Shown here: in pieces, positions 1 through 4,685 of the stretch
Layout: every line of letters begins with the position of its first letter
How positions within the stretch are numbered: position 1 is the first letter of the stretch
Assembly (NCBI GenBank): GCA_027021185.1
Contig: JALUUU010000231.1
Location: forward strand, 1-6,380
Length of the DNA: 6,380 nucleotides
DNA from: an archaeon
GTDB taxonomy: Archaea > Hydrothermarchaeota > Hydrothermarchaeia > Hydrothermarchaeales > JALUUU01
Direction of reading: 5' to 3'
Made by a program: the position numbers and the translations under genes
The notes under the pieces: generated by a model
The model's input: only the letters and a program-made list of their open reading frames with translations
Told to the model about the DNA's origin: nothing
Database searches by the model: none

Positions 1-1
1 A

Positions 2-415
2 GGGGACGAAGTACAAAAAGAGCTCAGCACAAGGGGATACAAAATACTGAAAGCCGGGAAGAGTAACACTTACCCAGATAGGGGATATCAAAAGATTTAT
101 TGGGCGTTTGTTCTGGGCATAGTCACTGGAGCGGTGCTCCTTTTCATCTGGTTCAAAGTTATAGAGAAGAGATCCAGGAGAAAGGTCCCGTACACCATTC
201 TAACCGAGGACGAGGAGAAGATTGTCAGGGCAATACTGGAGAATGGCGGGGAGCTGACCCAGGACAGGCTTCCGGAGAAAACAGATTTCTCCAGGCCGAA
301 GATAAGTAGGATAATCGCCGATCTGGCAGGGCGGGGGATAATTATCAAAGAGCGTCATGGCAGAACACAAAAATTGGTTATTAGCCGAGATTTTTATGAG
401 GAAAAAGAAGTCTGA
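2..415 (+). CDS. Membrane-anchored winged-helix regulator (C-terminal part, 5' truncated)
   Basis: The reading frame is open from the left edge, so the start codon and the N-terminal domain lie outside the window; 137 residues are visible. After about 30 polar residues comes one hydrophobic segment at visible residues 33-54 (bases 98-163), followed at once by a basic cluster, KRSRRK. By the positive-inside rule this puts the C-terminus in the cytoplasm. Residues from about 67 to 132 read as a winged helix-turn-helix: LTEDEEKIVRAILENGG as helix 1, a recognition helix around FSRPKISRIIADLAGRG, then a wing with IIIKERHGRTQKLVIS. This architecture fits the archaeal 'predicted membrane-associated trans-regulator' group (COG2512-like), in which an external domain is tethered to a DNA-binding domain. 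The ligand and targets are unknown. An internal GTG at 134 would cut the membrane segment and is not a credible start. It lies 163 bp upstream of a promoter with strong palindromes, so local control is conceivable but unproven. Confidence 0.8.
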   Translation, partial: GDEVQKELSTRGYKILKAGKSNTYPDRGYQKIYWAFVLGIVTGAVLLFIWFKVIEKRSRRKVPYTILTEDEEKIVRAILENGGELTQDRLPEKTDFSRPKISRIIADLAGRGIIIKERHGRTQKLVISRDFYEEKEV

Positions 416-454
416 CTTTATACTGTAAAACTACTGCCGAATCTAGCTGATGGA

Positions 455-510
455 ATGGTTAGGAAAGATTACACGCCGCCATTAACCATATTTCAATATT
501 TTTTCTTCTC
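455..510 (+). terminator. Possible terminator of the regulator gene
   Basis: Seven-base inverted arms ATGGTTA (455-461) and TAACCAT (483-489) flank a 21-base loop. A pyrimidine-rich stretch follows, with a run of six T at 499-504. Archaeal termination mostly depends on T-rich tracts in the non-template strand, so the T-run matters more than the weak stem. It lies 40 to 95 bases after the upstream stop codon and before the next promoter, where a terminator is expected. Confidence 0.4.
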
Positions 511-514
511 CTCC

Positions 515-547
515 AACCTTTGGTGAAACTGTTTCACCGGAAAGGTT
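515..547 (+). promoter_or_regulatory. Nested palindrome, candidate operator upstream of the dehydrogenase TATA element
   Basis: The core GGTGAAACTGTTTCACC (522-538) is a perfect odd palindrome with eight-base arms around one central T. Outside it, AACCTTT (515-521) is matched by AAAGGTT (541-547), with two extra bases (GG, 539-540) on the right side. The whole dyad therefore spans 33 bases with a 2-base asymmetry. It ends where the A/T-rich promoter element begins, so a bound dimeric protein would cover the BRE and interfere with TBP/TFB. The dyad is seen directly; the operator role is inferred. Confidence 0.6.
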
Positions 548-556
548 AAAATATCT
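547..556 (+). promoter_or_regulatory. TATA-like element of the dehydrogenase gene
   Basis: The sequence TAAAATATCT lies about 27 bases (centre to ATG) upstream of the start at 579. In archaea transcription starts about 25 bases after the TATA centre, so the transcript would begin at or within a few bases of the ATG and be leaderless or nearly so. The absence of a clear GGAGG-type ribosome binding site before this ATG agrees. Confidence 0.5.
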
Positions 557-575
557 AGAGAATAAAGGATTCTCT
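557..575 (+). promoter_or_regulatory. Second dyad at the dehydrogenase transcription start region
   Basis: AGAGAAT (557-563) and ATTCTCT (569-575) are perfect seven-base inverted arms separated by AAAGG. The dyad fills the space between the TATA-like element and the ATG, covering the expected initiator. It is unrelated in sequence to the palindrome at 515-547. It could be a second operator, or a hairpin if transcription enters from upstream. Confidence 0.5.
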
Positions 576-578
576 GGG

Positions 579-1913
579 ATGACTGAACTTGAGGAGAAAA
601 TAAGGAAGAGAGAAGCGAGAGTAGCAGTCCTCGGTTTAGGCTACGTAGGGCTCCCGACGGCTGCGCTTATAGCCGAGGAAGGATTCAGGGTCGTCGGGCT
701 GGACATAAAGAAGGAAATTGTGGACAGAGTTAACTCCGGGAAGATAGAGATCCGGGAACCCGGCCTTCCGGAACTCGTAAGAAAAGTTGTTAACAGGGGA
801 CTTCTAAGGGCCACCACGAGTTCCTATGAAGCTCTCTCAAAGAGCAATATTATCCTAGTAATCGTTCAGACTCCCCTAAAAAAAGACAAATCCCCCGACC
901 TGGGGCCTCTGATAGGGGCATGTGAAGAGGTAACGAGATACATCTCAAGAGACACCCTGGTGATAATCGAGAGTACCCTGCCCCCAGGGGCTATGGATGA
1001 GGTAATCCGACCCGTCCTCGAGTCAGGTGGTCTCAGGGCTGGATCAGACTTTTACCTGGCATATTCCCCGGAGAGGGCCATACCCACCAGAACCCTTGAG
1101 GAGATAAAGGGAAATCCGAGACTTATTGGAGGGATTAACAGGAAAAGCGCAGAGGCCGCCGGAGAGTTCTACAGATCCTTCGTGGATGGGGAGCTCTTCC
1201 TGGAGGACCTGAAGACCGTTGAAATGGTAAAGCTCATTGAAAACACATACCGCGATGTGAACATAGCCCTAGCCAACGAAATAGCCAGGCTCTGCGAGGG
1301 CATAGGTGTGGATGCCATAAAAGCCATAGAGCTGGCCAATAAGCATCCCCGGGTACATATCCATCGCCCTGGTGCGGGTGTAGGGGGGCACTGCATTCCC
1401 AAGGATCCTTATTTCCTCATCCATAAAGCCTCAGACCTAGATATAAGGCTCGAGGTGATTGAGGCAGCGAGAAGGATCAACGAGACTATGCCTCTTCACG
1501 TAGTTCAGATGGTGGAAAAAGCTCTCAAGAGTGTGAACAAGCGCCCTGAGGAGTGTAAAATAGCGATTCTCGGGGTGGCGTACAAAGGAGACACCGACGA
1601 TGTCCGGGGCACTCCCGCGGAAACAATCATAAAAAAGCTCATGGTTTCCAGGGCCTTCGTCTACTCCCACGACCCCTTCGTAAAACAGGATTTTGGCGGC
1701 AAGTTCTCCAATAACCTGGAGGAAGTCCTGGATAGCTCTGACTGCGTGGTTGTTGTGACGGACCACAGCCTATATAAAACCCTGGATCCACGGGATTTAG
1801 CTAAAAACCTGGACAGGCCGTGCGTCCTAGTCGATGCCAGACGTATACTTAATCCGGGAGAGGTGGAGAAACAGGGACTCACCTACTTCGGCGTAGGATA
1901 CAAAGGGGCATAG
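579..1913 (+). CDS. wecC: UDP-N-acetyl-D-mannosamine dehydrogenase (nucleotide-sugar 6-dehydrogenase)
   Basis: This cytoplasmic enzyme oxidises the C6 alcohol of a UDP-N-acetylhexosamine to a carboxylate using two NAD+, giving a UDP-sugar uronic acid for surface glycans or N-glycans. The 444 residues cover the full family length. An N-terminal Rossmann fold opens with VLGLGYVGLP (residues 18-27), and the NAD/sugar region follows. The family signature YSPERA is near residue 162. The conserved Lys218 and Asn222 lie in VKLIENTYRDVNIALANE, and the catalytic Cys272 is in GGHCIPKDP. The C-terminal UDP-binding domain contains LGVAYKGDTDDVRGTPA. The YSPERA and 'NPRLIGG' pattern resembles WecC more than UDP-glucose dehydrogenases. 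A UDP-GlcNAc dehydrogenase of the same family is the main alternative. No 2-epimerase (wecB) gene is next to it in this window. It has its own promoter set between two dyads and is probably translated from a leaderless transcript. Confidence 0.9.
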   Translation: MTELEEKIRKREARVAVLGLGYVGLPTAALIAEEGFRVVGLDIKKEIVDRVNSGKIEIREPGLPELVRKVVNRGLLRATTSSYEALSKSNIILVIVQTPLKKDKSPDLGPLIGACEEVTRYISRDTLVIIESTLPPGAMDEVIRPVLESGGLRAGSDFYLAYSPERAIPTRTLEEIKGNPRLIGGINRKSAEAAGEFYRSFVDGELFLEDLKTVEMVKLIENTYRDVNIALANEIARLCEGIGVDAIKAIELANKHPRVHIHRPGAGVGGHCIPKDPYFLIHKASDLDIRLEVIEAARRINETMPLHVVQMVEKALKSVNKRPEECKIAILGVAYKGDTDDVRGTPAETIIKKLMVSRAFVYSHDPFVKQDFGGKFSNNLEEVLDSSDCVVVVTDHSLYKTLDPRDLAKNLDRPCVLVDARRILNPGEVEKQGLTYFGVGYKGA

Positions 1914-1914
1914 G

Positions 1915-1922
1915 TTTAAATA
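1915..1922 (+). promoter_or_regulatory. TATA box of the CxxC-x17-CxxC gene
   Basis: TTTAAATA begins one base after the dehydrogenase stop codon. A start site about 25 bases downstream, near 1945, would leave a leader of about 60 bases before the TTG at 2007. This is unusually long for the window and contains the hairpin at 1956-1975. Confidence 0.55.
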
Positions 1923-1949
1923 CGATGCCCTCTCAGGTAGAGGCGGTAT
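1920..1949 (+). repeat. Imperfect inverted repeat over the start region of the CxxC gene
   Basis: The outer arms are ATAC (1920-1923) and GTAT (1946-1949). The inner arms are GCC(C)TCT (1927-1933, one bulged C) and AGAGGC (1939-1944), around the loop CAGGT. It overlaps the end of the TATA box and the predicted start point. It could be an operator, or an RNA hairpin if the dehydrogenase transcript reads through. Confidence 0.35.
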
Positions 1950-1955
1950 ACAGCT

Positions 1956-1979
1956 GATTCTACTTTTGTAGGGTCTTTT
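1956..1979 (+). promoter_or_regulatory. Leader hairpin followed by a short T-run
   Basis: In RNA, GAUUCUAC (1956-1963) pairs with GUAGGGUC (1968-1975) as eight base pairs, two of them G-U, closed by a UUUU loop; four U (1976-1979) follow. It lies inside the predicted 5' leader, about ten bases after the estimated start point and 31 bases before the TTG. It looks like a small attenuator-type hairpin, or the 3' end of the dehydrogenase transcript. I see no match to a riboswitch class known to me. Confidence 0.35.
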
Positions 1980-2006
1980 GTATAACTAAATTAAAGGGTG
2001 AATTAG

Positions 2007-2165
2007 TTGGCATACGGAAATTTTGGATACGGTCGGCCCCGGGAGATGCACAAGATTACATGTGCAGACTGCGGTGAGGAAGCGGAAGTTCCCTTCAAGC
2101 CCGACGGCTCGAGACCTGTATACTGTAGGGACTGTTTTCAGAAGCGCAGACCAAGAAGATTTTAA
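2007..2165 (+). CDS. Small CxxC-x17-CxxC zinc-binding protein
   Basis: This 52-residue protein is too short for usual ORF cut-offs. It has a Gly/aromatic-rich N-terminus (AYGNFGYGRPREMHK) and two zinc knuckles, CADC (Cys19, Cys22) and CRDC (Cys40, Cys43). Exactly 17 residues separate the knuckles, including the conserved VPFKPDGSRPVYC block, and a basic tail QKRRPRRF follows. This matches the family defined by the CxxC-x17-CxxC spacing. Four cysteines predict one structural zinc; the basic tail suggests nucleic-acid or ribosome contact, which is inference. The TTG start at 2007 is chosen because GGGTGA (1996-2001) lies five bases before it as a good archaeal ribosome binding site, and because the Gly/Tyr-rich N-terminus is usual for these proteins. 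The alternative ATG at 2046 would remove that segment. It has its own TATA box at 1915. Confidence 0.85.
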   Translation: MAYGNFGYGRPREMHKITCADCGEEAEVPFKPDGSRPVYCRDCFQKRRPRRF

Positions 2166-2199
2166 GAGTCCTGCAGCTCATGGCACTTAAGCGATTTGT

Positions 2200-2221
2200 C
2201 CTCGGCCTTGTCCCGCCGAGG
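2200..2221 (+). repeat. Perfect inverted repeat upstream of the mfnD promoter
   Basis: CCTCGGC (2200-2206) and GCCGAGG (2215-2221) are perfect seven-base arms around eight bases. The right arm touches the A-run that starts the BRE/TATA element of mfnD, a position suited to a regulator. As RNA it would form a stable hairpin at the end of the CxxC gene's transcript. An A-run, not a T-run, follows directly, so it is a poor intrinsic terminator. Confidence 0.5.
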
Positions 2222-2234
2222 AAAAAACTTTTAG
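2222..2234 (+). promoter_or_regulatory. BRE/TATA element of the mfnD-mfnF operon
   Basis: AAAAAACTTTTAG has the purine-A BRE followed by a TATA-like core (2228-2234). The core centre is 26 bases before the GTG at 2257, so the transcript would begin at or next to the start codon. No convincing ribosome binding site precedes the GTG, consistent with leaderless initiation. Confidence 0.5.
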
Positions 2235-2256
2235 CCCGCTAAGGCGAGCTTAGAGA

Positions 2257-3267
2257 GTGGAAAAGAGAGGAGTCTTTTTATACGAATACGCCACCTGCGG
2301 CTCTATACACGATATCCCGCCCTCTATGGCTGTGGAGGGTCTGGGGATGTTCAAGGCCCTGGAGAGAGGATTCTCCGCCTGCGGCAGAACCAGTACTTTT
2401 ATCGACCCAGAGGTTGAGCTTTTTCCAGGATATCCCAGGCATAAATTCAGCGATGAAATTTTCCTAGAGTTCGTCCAAGAGGCGGAGGAGTGTCTGATCA
2501 TCGCTCCAGAGTCGGAGGGCATCCTGCTACGCCTGACTAGGCTACTAGAGAAATCCGGACGGCCAAATCTGGGCTCATCTTCAAGGGGGATAAGGATTGC
2601 AGGGGATAAATACGCCACATACAAGAGAATAAAGTCTTTTTCTCCAAAGACAGAGATCTATAAAGGCGGCACCAGTCTTTCCTTCCCCCTCGTGGCTAAG
2701 CCGAGGGACGGTGTCTCTGGAGAGGGGATTGTCTTTCTTAAAGAAGAGGATGCCCTGGCAAAAGTCCCCAGAGGGTATGTGATCCAGGAATACGTCCCTG
2801 GAAGGCCTATGAGCGCAGCCTTCATTGTCGGCGATGAAGTCAATCTCCTGAGCGTCAACACCCAAGAGCTGGAGGGATTCGAATACGTCGGTGCTAAGCT
2901 CCCCGTGGAGGGTGTTGACACAGAACCTCTGTTTAAATCCCTTGAGAAAATAAAGGGGTTGCACGGCTATGTCGGCGTGGACTTCATCTATGATTCAAAC
3001 TCAGATGTAAAAATAATAGAGGTTAACCCCCGGCTAACAACGCCGGTGGCGGCTTATCAGCGGGCCTATGGGGTAAACGTGGCCGAGCTTCTTCTGCGGA
3101 ATTACCACGGAAAACCTCTTCCGGAGATACGAAAGCGTAGTCCTGTCCATCTCCTGAAAACCCCGAGGAAGATGGTGGACAGTTATATATCCTTTAACGG
3201 CTACTCCCTTATTTTGAGGGACTGGAATGAAGGCGCTGGCTTGGGACATCGGCGGGGCAAACATTAA
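2257..3267 (+). CDS. mfnD: Tyramine-L-glutamate ligase (methanofuran biosynthesis, ATP-grasp)
   Basis: MfnD uses ATP to join the gamma-carboxylate of glutamate to tyramine, giving gamma-glutamyltyramine, an early cytoplasmic step to methanofuran. The 336 residues open with YEYATCG (9-15), the family's characteristic N-terminus. The pre-ATP-grasp domain contains IIAPESEGILLRLT (81-94) and NLGSS (104-108). The ATP-grasp part shows VAKPRDGVSGEG (146-157) with the ATP lysine, QEYVPG (177-182), GVDF (240-243) and the metal-binding EVNPR (255-259). The GTG start sits 26 bases after the TATA centre and keeps the family N-terminus intact. The protein is somewhat longer than the roughly 290 residues I recall for the methanococcal enzyme. 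The extra length is at the C-terminus, where the last 13 residues (324-336) are encoded in the overlap with mfnF. The overlapping, co-directional mfnF acts in the same pathway. Confidence 0.9.
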   Translation: MEKRGVFLYEYATCGSIHDIPPSMAVEGLGMFKALERGFSACGRTSTFIDPEVELFPGYPRHKFSDEIFLEFVQEAEECLIIAPESEGILLRLTRLLEKSGRPNLGSSSRGIRIAGDKYATYKRIKSFSPKTEIYKGGTSLSFPLVAKPRDGVSGEGIVFLKEEDALAKVPRGYVIQEYVPGRPMSAAFIVGDEVNLLSVNTQELEGFEYVGAKLPVEGVDTEPLFKSLEKIKGLHGYVGVDFIYDSNSDVKIIEVNPRLTTPVAAYQRAYGVNVAELLLRNYHGKPLPEIRKRSPVHLLKTPRKMVDSYISFNGYSLILRDWNEGAGLGHRRGKH

Positions 3268-4213
3268 ACGACTACTCCTTGACTCCTCCGCCAATGCCGT
3301 GAGTAGCGACGTTTTTTACTTTCCCATGTGGCAGAGAAAAGCAGACCTCGAGGACTTCCTTAGAAAAAAGAATATTAAAGCAGACATAGTCGGCGTCACC
3401 ATGACGGCCGAGCTGTGCGATGTCTTCGGCAGCAAGGGGGAGGGTGTCAGGTATATTGTAGGCATCTGCGAAAAAGTGTTCAAAAGCCCTTATTATTTGA
3501 GCATTGACGGAAAGCTTCAGCGAAAAGACGAGATAGATGATTATCTCGCCCTGGCAGCCTCAAACTGGGCGGCCAGCATAAAGTATCTGGAGGCCAAGTA
3601 CAAAAGGGGGATGCTCCTGGACGTTGGGAGCACCACCACGGATATAGTCCCCTTCGGATACCCGGAGCTGAAGGACTTCCTGAGAGGGGCGACGGACCTT
3701 GAGAGGCTTAGAAAAGGATTCCTAGTTTATACCGGAATCCTCAGGACCCCTGTAAGCGCCATAGTTCATAGAGTGCCCTTAAGGGAAGGATTTACCCGGG
3801 TTTCCTCAGAGATTTTTGCTATTTCGGCGGACGTATACAATGTCCTCGGTCTTCTAGATCACTACAGGTGCACCACGCCGGACGGAGGAGGGAAAACGCC
3901 CCAGGACTCTATGCGGAGACTCGCTAGGCTGCTCTGCGCCGACATAGGGGAGCTCACAGAGGAAGAGATAAGGTATATATGTGACTACGTCTATCAGAAA
4001 CAGGCAGGTGACATAGCCGAGGCCCTTAAGGAGGTTAACGAGGGCTATGGACTTAAGAAGCCCAGGGTCTATGTCTGCGGATCCGGCGTTACCCTGGGGA
4101 TGAGGGCCTGCAAAATCGCCCGCTTAGACGCTGTAAATCTTGCGGAAGCAACCGATGCCTATGACAACATCCCGTGTCTTGGTATTGCGGAGATGCTCAT
4201 AGGAAAAGTATAA
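3227..4213 (+). CDS. mfnF: MfnF: condensing synthase of methanofuran assembly (ASKHA fold)
   Basis: MfnF couples the activated aminomethylfuran diphosphate to gamma-glutamyltyramine, forming the phenoxymethyl-furan ether core (APMF-Glu) of methanofuran. The 328 residues match the family once named 'H4MPT-linked C1 transfer pathway protein', related to hydantoinase/acetate-kinase folds. The first phosphate loop is WDIGGANIK (6-14). VTMTAELCDVF (57-67) is a typical block. The second phosphate loop is LLDVGSTTTDIVP (130-142). LVYTGILRTPV (166-176) and a TTPDGGG stretch (216-222) follow. A third nucleotide-binding element, VCGSGVTL, lies at 283-290. The ATG at 3227 is preceded by GAGGG (3216-3220) at six bases and gives a protein that begins directly with the fold. 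It overlaps the mfnD reading frame by 41 bp, which implies translational coupling. Its stop codon lies inside the next promoter's TATA element. Confidence 0.9.
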   Translation: MKALAWDIGGANIKRLLLDSSANAVSSDVFYFPMWQRKADLEDFLRKKNIKADIVGVTMTAELCDVFGSKGEGVRYIVGICEKVFKSPYYLSIDGKLQRKDEIDDYLALAASNWAASIKYLEAKYKRGMLLDVGSTTTDIVPFGYPELKDFLRGATDLERLRKGFLVYTGILRTPVSAIVHRVPLREGFTRVSSEIFAISADVYNVLGLLDHYRCTTPDGGGKTPQDSMRRLARLLCADIGELTEEEIRYICDYVYQKQAGDIAEALKEVNEGYGLKKPRVYVCGSGVTLGMRACKIARLDAVNLAEATDAYDNIPCLGIAEMLIGKV

Positions 4214-4217
4214 AAAT
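4208..4217 (+). promoter_or_regulatory. TATA box of the zinc-ribbon/EF-1 beta operon, embedded in the mfnF stop
   Basis: GTATAAAAAT overlaps the last codons and TAA (4211-4213) of mfnF. Transcription would begin near 4237, leaving about 23 bases of leader with a strong ribosome binding site, AAGGTGA (4249-4255), four bases before the ATG at 4260. This lets the translation genes be transcribed separately from the mfn genes. Confidence 0.6.
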
Positions 4218-4247
4218 CCTGGGATAGAAAATTTCTGCGCTCTCAGG
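4218..4247 (+). repeat. Nested dyad between the TATA box and the ribosome binding site
   Basis: The outer arms CCTGGGA (4218-4224) and TCTCAGG (4241-4247) pair completely as RNA with one G-U. Inside them AGAAAATTTCT (4226-4236) is an 11-base palindrome with a central A. The dyad lies just downstream of the TATA element and over the predicted start point. It could be an operator, or a hairpin at the 3' end of mfnF transcripts. Confidence 0.4.
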
Positions 4248-4259
4248 GAAGGTGAGTTG

Positions 4260-4421
4260 ATGGAAAGGCTGAGATGCATTTCATGTGGTAGTTATGTCGT
4301 CATAGGAGACGGCTCCGTATCCTTTCCCTGCCCAGCATGCGGGGAGATGATAGGCAGATGCAGCAGGTGTAGAAGGATTGGGAAAAGATACGCCTGCAGC
4401 TGCGGATTTGAGGGACCATAA
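4260..4421 (+). CDS. Small zinc-ribbon protein of the HVO_2753 type, partner of EF-1 beta
   Basis: This 53-residue protein has four cysteine pairs: CISC (Cys6, Cys9), CPAC (Cys24, Cys27), CSRC (Cys34, Cys37) and CSC (Cys46, Cys48). It ends in GFEGP, the hallmark of the small archaeal zinc-finger proteins encoded just before EF-1 beta. The eight cysteines predict two zinc sites. The role is not established here; the constant pairing with an elongation factor and the 'RNA-binding zinc ribbon' annotation of relatives suggest work at the ribosome. The last pair is spaced CxC, whereas relatives I recall have CxxC (CPxCGFxGP). The ATG at 4260 follows AAGGTGA by four bases. The TAA stop (4419-4421) is followed without any spacer by the ATG of EF-1 beta, in the same frame, so the two are almost certainly co-translated. 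Confidence 0.85.
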   Translation: MERLRCISCGSYVVIGDGSVSFPCPACGEMIGRCSRCRRIGKRYACSCGFEGP

Positions 4422-4685
4422 ATGGCAGAAGTACTGGTTACGATAAAGGTGATGCCGGCTGAGGCGAGTTCAGATCCTGATTCTATAATTCAGGAAATTA
4501 AAAAAGTTAAATCCGCTAAACTGGACAGAGTGGAGAAGGTACCCATCGCCTTCGGCCTCGTTTCCATCAGTGCCTCATTCGTGGTGGAAGATGCTGAAGG
4601 CGGCGCCAGCGCGGTTGAAAAAGAGGTCAAGGCTCTTCCAGGGGTTGGAAGTGCCGAGGTGGTTGAGGTCACGAGGCTCCTTTAG
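4422..4685 (+). CDS. ef1b: Archaeal translation elongation factor EF-1 beta (aEF1B)
   Basis: This is the guanine-nucleotide exchange factor that recharges aEF-1 alpha with GTP in the cytoplasm, the archaeal counterpart of bacterial EF-Ts and of the C-terminal domain of eukaryotic eEF1B alpha. At 87 residues it is the usual archaeal length and consists only of the exchange domain. An opening beta strand, VLVTIKVMPA, is followed by a helix with SIIQEIKKVKS. The conserved VEKVPIAFGLVSISASFVV spans about residues 37-55. A second helix carries AVEKEVKALPGVGSAEVVEV. The ATG abuts the stop of the zinc-ribbon gene, and GAGGGA (4409-4414) inside that gene serves as ribosome binding site. At its 3' end the TAG (4683-4685) overlaps the argF stop on the other strand, so its transcript must end inside argF, antisense to it. 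Confidence 0.93.
   Translation: MAEVLVTIKVMPAEASSDPDSIIQEIKKVKSAKLDRVEKVPIAFGLVSISASFVVEDAEGGASAVEKEVKALPGVGSAEVVEVTRLL

Noticed and set aside
134..415. GTG at 134 as the true start of the winged-helix gene
   Set aside because: The frame stays open to the left edge, and this start would split the hydrophobic segment; no ribosome binding site precedes it.
450..485. Possible 12-codon open frame and a C-box-like TGATGG near the tail of the regulator
   Set aside because: There is no ribosome binding site for the frame, and no matching D box and guide arrangement for a C/D RNA.
1914..2006. Possible tRNA or small structured RNA after the dehydrogenase
   Set aside because: It has short stems, but no T-loop GTTCRA block, no acceptor pairing and no CCA-like end; better read as a promoter and leader.
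2200..2221. Intrinsic terminator of the CxxC gene
   Set aside because: The hairpin is followed by six A, not T; only a four-T run comes later and it belongs to the mfnD TATA-like core.
2250..2964. Minus-strand open frames of 124 and 127 residues
   Set aside because: They lie wholly or almost wholly opposite mfnD and have Ser/Pro-rich shadow-like translations with no motif.
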